Positions 1-6,809 of a stretch of 12,608 nucleotides of DNA are shown one piece after another. Location: the NCBI GenBank assembly GCA_009885275.1, contig VFKY01000275.1:1-12608 (forward strand), written 5' to 3'. The notes beneath the pieces are model-generated. The model made no database searches, was not told where the DNA came from, and saw only the letters and a program-made list of their open reading frames with translations. Position 1 is the first letter of the stretch, and every line of letters begins with the position of its first letter. Source of the DNA: Verrucomicrobiota bacterium. GTDB lineage: Bacteria > Verrucomicrobiota > Verrucomicrobiia > Verrucomicrobiales > Verrucomicrobiaceae. The translations under genes and the position numbers were made by a program.

Positions 1-1
1 A

Positions 2-292
2 CTGGGAGGAACCGCTGTGGACAAGCCTGAGATTTACCGCGAAGCCTCTCCCATCTCCCATGTCGATGCCAGGAGCGCGCCATTTCTCATTTTTCATGGC
101 AAAAGTGACGATGTCGTTCCGGTGGCTCAGAGTGAGTGGTTGCATGCCGCGTTGCAAAAATCTGGCGTGGAATCCACCATCATCCTTTTCGACGGTGAGG
201 GACACGATTTCAAACAGCAGGCCAGTCAGGACCGCTTCGTGGATGAGTTCCGAAAATTTATTGCCAAGCACTTGAGGAACGCGCGGAGCTAA
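2..292 (+). CDS. Alpha/beta-hydrolase (prolyl oligopeptidase/esterase-like), C-terminal fragment
   Basis: This is the last 96 codons of a serine hydrolase whose 5' part lies outside the window; the frame is open from base 2 to the TAA at 290-292. The visible part has two catalytic elements of the alpha/beta-hydrolase fold. One is the strand and turn FHGKSDDVVP, where one of the two Asp residues is the expected acid. The other is FDGEGHDF, whose His is the expected base. The nucleophile serine must lie upstream. The spacing and the sequence around these motifs resemble the BD-FAE/prolyl oligopeptidase-like esterases often found in polysaccharide-degrading bacteria. Substrate (ester, peptide or acylated sugar) cannot be told from this piece. 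The GTG at 17 is an internal codon, not a start. It converges on the dienelactone hydrolase gene with 24 bases between the stops and no visible terminator. Confidence 0.8.
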   Translation: MGGTAVDKPEIYREASPISHVDARSAPFLIFHGKSDDVVPVAQSEWLHAALQKSGVESTIILFDGEGHDFKQQASQDRFVDEFRKFIAKHLRNARS

Positions 293-316
293 GGTGCTCA
301 ATGGTGGCTCTATGAA

Positions 317-1096
317 TTAATTATCTCCGGTTTTGATGGCCGACAGATCACCTTCGCCGAGTTTGCGCTTCAGCATTTCCAGGGCGAGTCCGTAGGATTT
401 CAGCGCGAGCTCTGGATCGTAGCGATGTCCTTCGTCTCGGAGGAAAGCATGTTGCCCATTAAATTCATGCCAGGTGTAATGCACGCCGTCCGCTTCCAGC
501 GTTGCTTGAATTTTGCGCCGACCTTCTAATGGCACATGGGGATCTTGTCGTCCCCAGATCATGAGTAGTTCGGCATTGGTTTGATTGATGCTGACTAGTG
601 TGTCGTCATTCATGTCTTTCCCGAGTCCATTCTTATGGATATCGGTGGCATAGAAGCAAACCGCTGCTTTCACATCAGAATTTTTGGCGGCAGCTCGGAA
701 GCTGAGGTGTCCGCCGATGCAGATGCCCATTGTTCCGAGTTTGCCGGTGCAGGCGTGATGTGATTTTAAGAAATCAAGCACGGCCCGCGAGTCTGCATCG
801 TAGCTAGCCAATTCCTTGGTGGTCTTGAGGTCATTTCCCTTGTCCGCTCCAGCTTGGTCATAAGCAAGTATTTCACCCGCAGGTAGGAATTCATGATAAA
901 TCTCTGGCACCCCCACCACAAAACCGTGCCCCGCAAGCAAGGATGCGGTGCGTGCGATTGGTGCGGTTACTTGAAAAATCTCTGAGTAAAGGAGGATGCC
1001 GGGATATTTGCCTTCCGCTACTGGGCGGAAAATATGAGTGCGCATGGGGCCGTATGGCGTCGGAAGATCGGCATGTTCGTGTGAGTGGATAACCAT
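317..1096 (-). CDS. Dienelactone hydrolase family protein
   Basis: A 259-residue cytoplasmic alpha/beta-hydrolase of the dienelactone hydrolase (DLH) family, whose classical member opens the lactone of dienelactone to maleylacetate in chloroaromatic degradation. All four active-site elements are visible: nucleophile Cys126 in GICIGG, Asp185 in WGRQDPHVP, His216 in FNGQHAF, and Glu39 in YSEIFQV, matching the Glu that activates the Cys in the Pseudomonas enzyme. Length agrees with the family (about 235-290). There is no signal peptide. The ATG at 1096 is the first start in frame and precedes a typical N-terminus; no Shine-Dalgarno is seen. It is divergent from the binding-protein gene. No other aromatic catabolism gene is near, so the true substrate may be another ester or lactone; the family is broad and mostly uncharacterised. 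Family assignment is firm, function is not. Confidence 0.93.
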   Translation of the reverse strand: MVIHSHEHADLPTPYGPMRTHIFRPVAEGKYPGILLYSEIFQVTAPIARTASLLAGHGFVVGVPEIYHEFLPAGEILAYDQAGADKGNDLKTTKELASYDADSRAVLDFLKSHHACTGKLGTMGICIGGHLSFRAAAKNSDVKAAVCFYATDIHKNGLGKDMNDDTLVSINQTNAELLMIWGRQDPHVPLEGRRKIQATLEADGVHYTWHEFNGQHAFLRDEGHRYDPELALKSYGLALEMLKRKLGEGDLSAIKTGDN

Positions 1097-1220
1097 GGCC
1101 GAATAGAGAGTGTAAAGTGAGGAGTGAAAAGTTAAACTTTAAGGCGTATGTCGATAGAGCTTTGTTAAAGGGAAGGGCTTCGACTTGGCAGTTGCCTCAT
1201 TGGGTGTAGCGTGTGCGATC

Positions 1221-2015
1221 ATGAAAACCAAGATGTTGTTTGCCGTGTTGTTGGGAGCCCTTGCGCTGATGAGTTGTTCTCCTGATGATGCCGTTAAAAA
1301 GAAGCTTATCATAGGCACTGATGCTACCTATCCACCCTTCGAAGCGCTTGACGAAAAAGGTGAGTTTACAGGAGTGAGCATTGATATGGGTCGGGAACTG
1401 GCGAAGAGCATGGGCCGTGAAGTCGAGTTTAGGAACATCAGTTTCGAGGGGCTCAATGCCGCGCTCAAGTCAGGGAGTATCGACTGCGTTATTTCCTCCA
1501 TGACTGCCAACGATGAGCGTCGTAAGTCTATCGACTTTAGTGATTCTTATGTGAAGACCCGACTCGCTATTTTAGTTTCTACTAAATCACCGATACAAAG
1601 TCTCGATGATCTTAAGGCGAAGGGCCGGCGTCTCGTAGTGCGATTAGGAACCACGGGTGAGCAATTTGTCATCAAGCATTTGCCGGAGGTAGAACGTGTT
1701 TCATTGGATTCTGATACGGCCTGTGTCATGGAAGTGGTGAATGCCGGTGTTGATGCTTGGATTTACGATCAGCTTTCGGTCCTGCGTTATCAGGAGAGGC
1801 ATCCGGCAGCCACTCGTGTGCTTCTAAAGCCCTTGCAGGAAGAGGGTTGGGCTATCGGAATTCGTCAGGGCAATGAGGAACTGAAAACACAGGCGAATGC
1901 GTTCCTCAAAAAATTTCGCGAAGAAGGCGGCTTTTCCAAGTTGGGAGAGAAGTATCTCGCTAAGGAAAAAAAGATGATGGAAGCTCAGGGCATACCCTTT
2001 GTTTTTGATCTCTAG
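1221..2015 (+). CDS. Amino-acid ABC transporter substrate-binding lipoprotein (SBP_bac_3 family)
   Basis: A periplasmic binding protein of the family 3 (polar amino acid) type. From the ATG at 1221 it has 264 residues: MKTK, a hydrophobic stretch (5-17) and a lipobox-like LMSC with Cys19, so it is probably a lipoprotein. The mature part begins with the family hallmark GTDATYPPFE (32-41) and continues with GVSIDMGREL. MTANDERRKSIDFS (94-107) holds the Arg (100 or 101) expected to bind the ligand carboxylate, and YDQ (182-184) holds the Asp expected to bind the amino group. A TTG start at 1185, preceded by GGAAGGG at 1171-1177, would add 12 residues. I prefer 1221 because Lys-rich MKTK directly before the hydrophobic core makes a normal signal peptide, but the TTG has the only good Shine-Dalgarno in the window. 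No permease or ATPase gene is nearby. The recO gene follows after 16 bases. The ligand is not predictable; the C-terminal KEKKMMEAQGIPFVFDL tail is not typical of the family. Confidence 0.9.
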   Translation: MKTKMLFAVLLGALALMSCSPDDAVKKKLIIGTDATYPPFEALDEKGEFTGVSIDMGRELAKSMGREVEFRNISFEGLNAALKSGSIDCVISSMTANDERRKSIDFSDSYVKTRLAILVSTKSPIQSLDDLKAKGRRLVVRLGTTGEQFVIKHLPEVERVSLDSDTACVMEVVNAGVDAWIYDQLSVLRYQERHPAATRVLLKPLQEEGWAIGIRQGNEELKTQANAFLKKFREEGGFSKLGEKYLAKEKKMMEAQGIPFVFDL

Positions 2016-2031
2016 TTGTCTTATTTGACAC

Positions 2032-2613
2032 GTGGAGAAAGCCGCCGCCATTCTCATCAACCGTCATCGACTCACTGAGTCGAGCCTCATCATTCACTGG
2101 TGTTCCGCAGAAGGAGGGCTGTTCAAGACCGTAGCGAAGGGGGCGCTTCGACCGAAGTCTGCTTTTGCGGGCCGACTTGATCTCTTTGTCACCTGTGAAG
2201 TGGATTATGTGCGGAGTTTGAAAAGTGATCTTCACGCACTCAAAGAAGCACATTTGACGGAACCTCGGGTGGGCATTCGTGCGAGCTATCTTCGAGTGCT
2301 TACTGGAACGTATTTTTGTAAGCTGGTTGAGATGGTGGTAGAAAAAGAAACCCCACTCGAGGGTATTCATAACCTCCTTAAGCTTAGCCTCGATTATCTA
2401 CAAAATCATGATCCTGCGATAAAGTTACTGCAGCGCTTCGAGAACAAGCTTTGTGAGGAGCTCGGTCTCGGCAGACTTGAGCAAGGTGGAGGAGCCTTGA
2501 TCCACGAGGTTTTTCAACGCCCCTTGCCTGCACAAAGAGGTTTGATCATCAAGGAGATAGAGAAGCGAACTGATAACGCAGCAATAGTTACTTTGACCCC
2601 ACCCGAAAACTAA
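2032..2613 (+). CDS. recO: DNA repair protein RecO (short form)
   Basis: RecO is the recombination mediator that binds single-stranded DNA and SSB and, with RecR, loads RecA on gapped DNA. The N-terminal OB-fold pattern is recognisable: AAAILINRHRLTESSLIIHW, then GGLFKTVAKGALRPKS (28-43), AGRLDLF (46-52) and a downstream strand ending LKEAHLTE. The helical C-terminal domain follows (about 85-150), with the family's FENKLCEELGLG at 136-147. At 193 residues it is about 50 shorter than E. coli RecO, and it has no CxxC zinc-binding module; the four cysteines are scattered (24, 55, 96, 141). The GTG at 2032 is the only possible near start, because an in-frame TGA lies at 2026-2028. There is no Shine-Dalgarno. 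It starts 16 bases after the binding-protein gene and is probably on the same transcript, with no obvious functional link. No frameshift is seen, so the short form looks natural. Confidence 0.85.
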   Translation: MEKAAAILINRHRLTESSLIIHWCSAEGGLFKTVAKGALRPKSAFAGRLDLFVTCEVDYVRSLKSDLHALKEAHLTEPRVGIRASYLRVLTGTYFCKLVEMVVEKETPLEGIHNLLKLSLDYLQNHDPAIKLLQRFENKLCEELGLGRLEQGGGALIHEVFQRPLPAQRGLIIKEIEKRTDNAAIVTLTPPEN

Positions 2614-2757
2614 ATAGCAAAGAGAGGTCGTGCTGCGGAGGGGGTATATTGTTTGTTTTAAGTGCGGGCTGATTAAAATTTGAAAGGACTGCTTTAACTT
2701 CGAATTTGACCATAAATTGTTTAACTCCGTGCACGCTCAAGCCAGCAGCGTCACTTT

Positions 2758-2776
2758 TGAGGTAATAAGCCCCTCA
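2758..2776 (+). other. Pair of overlapping weak hairpins in the recO-TPR gap
   Basis: The 262-base gap 2614-2875 contains no gene or RNA that I recognise. TGAGG (2758-2762) can pair with CCTCA (2772-2776), with ATTTTTC a few bases downstream. The same TTGAG (2757-2761) can instead pair with CTCAA (2736-2740), so the two stems exclude each other. Stems are only 5 base pairs, and the T run is 9 or more bases away. It may be a weak end for the recO transcript, or chance. Confidence 0.2.
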
Positions 2777-2833
2777 GAATAATGATTTTTCTTGATGTAT
2801 CGAGCATCCTGCTTTGATATGATTCAAGTGCCA

Positions 2834-2851
2834 ATAATTGTCATCAATTAT
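2834..2851. repeat. Perfect 7-bp inverted repeat upstream of the TPR gene
   Basis: ATAATTG (2834-2840), spacer TCAT, CAATTAT (2845-2851). It lies 24 bases before the ATG of the TPR gene, where a transcription-factor operator would fit. It is AT-only apart from two G/C positions, so a chance match in an AT-rich leader is also plausible. No convincing -35/-10 pair could be fixed around it. Confidence 0.3.
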
Positions 2852-2875
2852 AGGTAACTGTGTTTCTTATAGAAT

Positions 2876-3760
2876 ATGTCAGCAGAGAATCTCAATACAT
2901 TACTTGAAGGTCACGTTGCTAGTCTTTTCGAAGCTGGCAAAATAGATGATGCCTTGAGAGTAGCGGGAACAGCTCTGAGTAATGCTCGACAGTCTGCGGA
3001 AGACAATTCGGACAATCTCCCTTTGCTTGTTCACGCCTTGGAGACATTGGCTGGCCTTCACCGCCACGTGGGAGATTTTGAGAAATCGGAATCCATGTAT
3101 AAGGAGGCGATTGAATCGGGCTCGAAAACAGCAGTCTCTCTGGAGCAAATGGCTAGAATGCGCAGTGGATTGGCCATGCTTTATGATTTCAATCAACGGG
3201 AAGAGGCCGCTTTGCCGCTCTATGAGATGGCAATTGATGATTATGAGAAGATGATTCCGCCATGCGATGAGGAGTCTGCACAGATACGTAACAATTTGGC
3301 CATGATCTACAAGAGCCTTGGTCGCTTTCCTCTTGCGGAGCAACATTATTTGCTAGCTTTGGAGACGCTGGAAAAAGTTTTTGGTCGTAACAACGAACGC
3401 GTCTCAGCGGTATTCAATAATCTTGGTAGCCTCTATTACTCCGCAGGTCATGCGAAACAGGCCAAGGAAATGCACTTGGAAGCTCTGGAGATTCGGATCA
3501 AGGTGTTTGGTCCTGACCACTCCGAGGTAGCGCAGAGTTACAGTAATTTAGCGACCGCTTGTTATGATCTTCATGATGATCTTGCTGCACAACAGAGCTA
3601 TGAGAGGAGTCTGCGTATTCTGGAGTTGAATCTTGAAAATGGCCCCAACAATTATGAAGAGGTGGCCCAGGATTATATCGCGTTACTGGAAGCTATCGGT
3701 GAAGAGAAAAAAGCCTTGGCTGTAAGTAAGCGAGTGAGCAAGTTCCTGAAGAGGGACTAG
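2876..3760 (+). CDS. Tetratricopeptide-repeat (kinesin light chain-type TPR) protein
   Basis: A 294-residue protein made almost wholly of TPR helical hairpins in a period of about 42 residues, the spacing seen in kinesin light chain-type TPR_10/TPR_12 proteins. Repeats are visible at roughly 52-85, 95-128, 136-169, 178-211, 220-253 and 262-291. The clearest are NNLAMIYKSLGRFPLAEQHY (139-158), then NNLGSLYYSAGHAKQA (181-196) and SNLATACYDLHDDLAAQQSY (223-242). The linkers VFGRNNERVS and VFGPDHSEVA are classic for this type. The first 50 residues look like a degenerate helical repeat. It has no signal peptide or membrane segment and no enzymatic domain, so it is probably a cytoplasmic protein-protein interaction scaffold. 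Partners are unknown. The ATG at 2876 begins a natural N-terminus, with only a weak AGG upstream. The glycosyltransferase gene starts 84 bases after its stop, on the same strand; whether they share a transcript is open. Confidence 0.88.
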   Translation: MSAENLNTLLEGHVASLFEAGKIDDALRVAGTALSNARQSAEDNSDNLPLLVHALETLAGLHRHVGDFEKSESMYKEAIESGSKTAVSLEQMARMRSGLAMLYDFNQREEAALPLYEMAIDDYEKMIPPCDEESAQIRNNLAMIYKSLGRFPLAEQHYLLALETLEKVFGRNNERVSAVFNNLGSLYYSAGHAKQAKEMHLEALEIRIKVFGPDHSEVAQSYSNLATACYDLHDDLAAQQSYERSLRILELNLENGPNNYEEVAQDYIALLEAIGEEKKALAVSKRVSKFLKRD

Positions 3761-3772
3761 TTTGGACATTCG

Positions 3773-3788
3773 GTGACGTAATAGTCAC
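3773..3788. repeat. Dyad GTGAC-N6-GTCAC before the glycosyltransferase gene
   Basis: GTGAC (3773-3777) and GTCAC (3784-3788) form a perfect 5-bp inverted repeat with a 6-base spacer in the 84-base gap between the TPR and glycosyltransferase genes. It is a candidate operator. TAGTCAC at 3782-3788 shares its last five bases with the Pho-box half-site CTGTCAC, but the second half-site 11 bases upstream does not fit, so I do not call a Pho box. Confidence 0.3.
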
Positions 3789-3844
3789 GAACAAGAGGTT
3801 TCCAAAAGTGATCTTCTGAGCATTTGTTGTGTGTGTCTCGATTG

Positions 3845-5005
3845 ATGAAAATCATGATGGTGTCCGACACTTATCCACCAGATATCAACGGGGTCGCTCG
3901 GACTCTTCAAGTGCTGGCTACTGGTCTCGCTAAGCGAGGCAACAAGGTTCAAGTCATTACTACCGTAAACGGTCCAAAATCTGATAACGAAGAGAATGGG
4001 TTAAAAGTGCAAACGGTCTATGCTCTTCCAGTCCCAGGTTATGAGGGTATTCGCATGGGAATCGCCTCAAAACGTTTTTTTCATGACCAGATCGATCTTT
4101 TCGAGCCTGATGTCATGTATGTCGCTGTTGAAACTTTGATGGGGCTCAGTGCCATACAAGTGGCTCGCAAACAGGGCGTTCGCGTGATATCAGGGTTCCA
4201 TACGAATTTTCATAACTACTCACAAAATTATCATCTGCCACTGATCAAGTGCGGCCTAATCTCCTATTTAAAATATCTGCATAACCTCACCGCCTGCACC
4301 CTTACCCCCTCAAAAACCACGGCTTCCCAGTTACGGAAAATTGGGATTGAAAATGTGAGCGTGATGGGGCGGGGTGTTGATACGGAATTGTTCACGCCTA
4401 TCCGTCGCTCTAAAGATCTGCGAGCTCAATGGGGGGTGGATGATACCGCTCCCCTGGCGATATTTGTAGGTCGACTGGCCCCAGAAAAAAATCTTCCCCT
4501 AGTGGTTAGATCATTTCAACGCATGATGGCACAGAACCCTCATACTCGCTGCGTGTTTGTCGGTGACGGCCCAAGTGCCTCATGGTTGCGGAGAGAATAT
4601 CCGGAATTCATTCATGCGGGAGCAAAGACAGGAGAAGATTTAGCGCAATATTATGCCAGTGCTGATATCTTTGTTTTTCCGAGTCTTTCAGAGACGTTTG
4701 GCAATGTGCTAACAGAATCCCTAGCAAGTGGCCTTGTCTCGGTGAGTTACAATTATGCGGCAGCTCGACAATATGTGCGCCATGGTTACAATGGTTTTGT
4801 GGCAAAACCGAATGACGAAGTTGCCTACCTTGAGGCGATTGATTTAGCGCTTGCCCACTGGAATGATCAAATGATTCGTGAAAATGCCAGTATTACAGCG
4901 CGCAAGCTTTCTTGGAATACCATAATCGAGCAGTTCGAGCGTGAACTGTCTGGCCCGATGCATGAAGAATTGTCCCCCCTCATCACACTCCCCATACCCA
5001 CATGA
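3845..5005 (+). CDS. GT4-family glycosyltransferase (MgtA/PimB/Agt-like), probable glycolipid synthase
   Basis: A 386-residue GT-B fold glycosyltransferase of family GT4, which moves a sugar from a nucleotide donor with retention of configuration. N-terminal domain: MKIMMVSDTYPPDINGVART, with the NG of INGV in the glycine loop, and GFHTNFHNYSQNY (117-129) facing the acceptor and membrane. C-terminal donor domain: FVGRLAPEKN (207-216) with Arg210 and Lys215, FVGDGPS, and the EX7E motif Glu283...Glu291 in SETFGNVLTES. Length is typical. The ATG at 3845 is chosen because MKI...SD.Y is the usual family start; the TTG at 3824 would add seven unlikely residues. No Shine-Dalgarno is present. The closest kinds I recall are mannosyl- or glucosyl-transferases acting on phosphatidylinositol or diacylglycerol. 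The 4-base ATGA overlap with the PlcP-like phosphoesterase suggests diacylglycerol as acceptor (inference). LPS or other glycan assembly is the alternative. There is no transmembrane helix; it is probably peripheral on the inner membrane. Confidence 0.9.
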   Translation: MKIMMVSDTYPPDINGVARTLQVLATGLAKRGNKVQVITTVNGPKSDNEENGLKVQTVYALPVPGYEGIRMGIASKRFFHDQIDLFEPDVMYVAVETLMGLSAIQVARKQGVRVISGFHTNFHNYSQNYHLPLIKCGLISYLKYLHNLTACTLTPSKTTASQLRKIGIENVSVMGRGVDTELFTPIRRSKDLRAQWGVDDTAPLAIFVGRLAPEKNLPLVVRSFQRMMAQNPHTRCVFVGDGPSASWLRREYPEFIHAGAKTGEDLAQYYASADIFVFPSLSETFGNVLTESLASGLVSVSYNYAAARQYVRHGYNGFVAKPNDEVAYLEAIDLALAHWNDQMIRENASITARKLSWNTIIEQFERELSGPMHEELSPLITLPIPT

Positions 5006-5886
5006 ATACCGACACCAACATCAAGCGTAAACTCCGATTCAAGAGTATCTTCATCTCAGATGTTCACTTAGGACTTCCTGAGAGCAAGGCGGAGCAGGCA
5101 AGTCATTTCATCCGTAATTCCATCTGTGAAAAACTTGTTTTGAATGGGGATATTGTTGATGGTTGGGCATTGAAGCGTGGTGGTAAATGGACCAAGGAGC
5201 ACACGCACTTTGTTCGTACCGTATTAAAGAAGATGAGTCGTGAGAACATTGAGGTTATTTATTTACGAGGCAATCATGATGATGTGATTGAGCGTTTCCT
5301 GCCGATCCAACTCGATAACCTCAGTCTTGTTCACGAACATATCCATGAATCTCCTCATGGACGATACCTTGTGGTGCATGGTGACGGCTTCGATCACGTG
5401 ACAACTAATTACAAATGGTTGGCAAAACTCGGTGCCGTAGGGTATGATACATTGTTAAAGCTCAATCGCCTATGTAACGTTTATCGGGGTTGGCGTGGTA
5501 AGGATGCGTTCTCGTTTGCTAAATGGATCAAAGCTAAAGTGAAGGGCGCGGTAAGCTTTGTCGGTAAGTATGAGGAACAGTTGCAGTCACTTGCCCGTAG
5601 TAAAAACTGCAACGGTATTATCTGTGGTCACATTCATACACCAGCAAATGTTCAGGTCGGGGATATCCATTATTTAAACTCTGGCGACTGGGTCGAATCC
5701 ATGACGGCCATTGTCGAACACCTTGATCGCACCTTTGAAGTTATCACCTATGAGGAATGGTGTCGCAGGTCAAACCGAGTGCCCAAAGGAATATCACACA
5801 CATCCACCCTTGAGGAGATGGAGTTAGAGGAAGATGAGGATATTGCGGTAGACAAAGAGAATGTAAAATCAGAGCTTGAGAGATAG
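5002..5886 (+). CDS. Calcineurin-like metallophosphoesterase, PlcP/LpxH-like
   Basis: A 294-residue dinuclear-metal phosphoesterase. The full metal-binding set is visible: Asp20 and His22 in ISDVHLG, Asp50 in NGDIVDGW, Asn91 and His92 in RGNHDD, His126 in VVHGDGFD, and His210 and His212 in CGHIHTP. Such proteins are usually labelled UDP-2,3-diacylglucosamine diphosphatase (LpxH-like). However, GDIVDGW, WIKAKVKGAVSFVGKYEE (175-192) and NSGDWVESMTAIVEH resemble, from memory, the PlcP phospholipase C of rhizobia and marine bacteria, which cuts phospholipids to diacylglycerol during phosphate shortage. The upstream overlapping GT4 gene supports the PlcP reading, since PlcP is typically paired with the glycosyltransferase Agt. 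True LpxH in lipid A synthesis is about 240 residues and remains the alternative. The C-terminus (265-294) is an acidic, probably disordered tail rich in Glu. The ATG overlaps the preceding stop and has no Shine-Dalgarno, so translation is probably coupled. The 3' end overlaps metF, convergent, by 18 bases. Confidence 0.87.
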   Translation: MNTDTNIKRKLRFKSIFISDVHLGLPESKAEQASHFIRNSICEKLVLNGDIVDGWALKRGGKWTKEHTHFVRTVLKKMSRENIEVIYLRGNHDDVIERFLPIQLDNLSLVHEHIHESPHGRYLVVHGDGFDHVTTNYKWLAKLGAVGYDTLLKLNRLCNVYRGWRGKDAFSFAKWIKAKVKGAVSFVGKYEEQLQSLARSKNCNGIICGHIHTPANVQVGDIHYLNSGDWVESMTAIVEHLDRTFEVITYEEWCRRSNRVPKGISHTSTLEEMELEEDEDIAVDKENVKSELER

Positions 5887-6777
5887 TGAGTCCTTAAGTC
5901 CTAGATTTGCATAGATTTCCTGAGTCGCCTTACTCTTGTTCAAAGTGTAGAAGTGGAATCCATCGACATTTTGATCAAGGAGATCAGCGCATTGCTCTGT
6001 GGCGTAATGCACGCCGACACGCTCGACTGCGGCCTCGTCATTGCCGCATCGGGCGATGGCTTTGAGTAGCTTGGCAGGATAGCGCGCTCCTGCCGCCAAT
6101 TCAGCCATCCGCTTCATGCCTGAGGCACTCGTGATTGGCATGATACCCGCGATGATCGGGATGTTTATGCCGGCAAGATGACAGCGTTCACGGAAGTCGA
6201 TGAAGTCATGGTTATCAAAGAAGAGTTGAGTGCAGATATAGTCGGCGCCCTCATCCACCTTGGCTTTGAGATAATCCATCTCCATAAGGCGATTGGGGGT
6301 GGCGGGATGTCCTTCGGGAAAACCAGCCACACCGATACCAAAACCTCTACTATCGGGATGACCTTTGAAATTTCGTATGAAGCGCACTAGATCTGCTGCG
6401 TTTTGGAAATCGTCATTTTCACGTCGGTAGTTCGTCAGGTCACGTGGAGGATCGCCACCGAGAGCGAGAATGTTGCTGACACCAGCCAAAGCATAACGCT
6501 CAAGGATGGTGGCGATGTCAGATTCACGGTGACAAACGCATGTAAGATGAGGAATGGGATCGAGCGATGTGGTTTGTTTAATCCGTACGACGAGGTCATG
6601 CGTTAGCTCGCGAGTGGACCCCCCAGCACCATAAGTAACGCTGACAAAAGAAGGCTTATAGGTTTCAAGCTCACTAATGGTCTCATAGAGTGCTTCAAAT
6701 GAGGGGGCTGTTTTTGGTGGGAAGAATTCAAAGGAGAACGTTGGGCTTCCTTGGGAAAAGATGTCGCGAATATGCAT
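5869..6777 (-). CDS. metF: Methylenetetrahydrofolate reductase MetF
   Basis: A 302-residue FAD-dependent enzyme that reduces 5,10-methylene-tetrahydrofolate to 5-methyl-tetrahydrofolate with NAD(P)H, feeding the methyl group into methionine synthesis in the cytoplasm. The TIM-barrel landmarks are present: SFEFFPPK with catalytic Glu17 (Glu28 in E. coli), VTYGAGGS (47-54), PHLTC (76-80), LALGGDPP (104-111) with Asp109 near the flavin (Asp120 in E. coli), Gln184 in QLFFD, and the terminal FHFYTLNK. The length agrees with E. coli MetF (296). The ATG at 6777 is the natural start; no Shine-Dalgarno is present. It follows the coiled-coil gene on the same strand after 87 bases that hold a 6-bp hairpin. 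I see no SAM- or SAH-type riboswitch in that space. Its last 18 bases are shared, on the opposite strand, with the phosphoesterase gene. No methionine or cobalamin gene is adjacent. Confidence 0.97.
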   Translation of the reverse strand: MHIRDIFSQGSPTFSFEFFPPKTAPSFEALYETISELETYKPSFVSVTYGAGGSTRELTHDLVVRIKQTTSLDPIPHLTCVCHRESDIATILERYALAGVSNILALGGDPPRDLTNYRRENDDFQNAADLVRFIRNFKGHPDSRGFGIGVAGFPEGHPATPNRLMEMDYLKAKVDEGADYICTQLFFDNHDFIDFRERCHLAGINIPIIAGIMPITSASGMKRMAELAAGARYPAKLLKAIARCGNDEAAVERVGVHYATEQCADLLDQNVDGFHFYTLNKSKATQEIYANLGLKDSLSLKL

Positions 6778-6809
6778 GATATAGAGTGGTAATGAACCTC
6801 TATTGACTA

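Noticed and set aside
293-316. Terminator between the convergent hydrolase genes
   Set aside because: The 24 bases contain no inverted repeat or T run.
1128-1140. AAAGT-TAA-ACTTT inverted repeat between DLH and binding-protein genes
   Set aside because: Five-base AT-rich arms with a 3-base loop are expected by chance in such sequence; no promoter boxes fit around it.
1960-2370. 136-codon minus-strand frame across the recO start
   Set aside because: Antisense to recO and the binding-protein 3' end; Cys-, His- and Lys-rich translation without any domain.
2900-3346. 148-codon minus-strand frame
   Set aside because: Antisense to the TPR gene, whose repeats are clear; the translation looks random.
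3771-3788. Possible Pho box before the glycosyltransferase gene
   Set aside because: Only one half-site (TAGTCAC) resembles CTGTCAC; the half 11 bases upstream (CGGTGAC) matches poorly.
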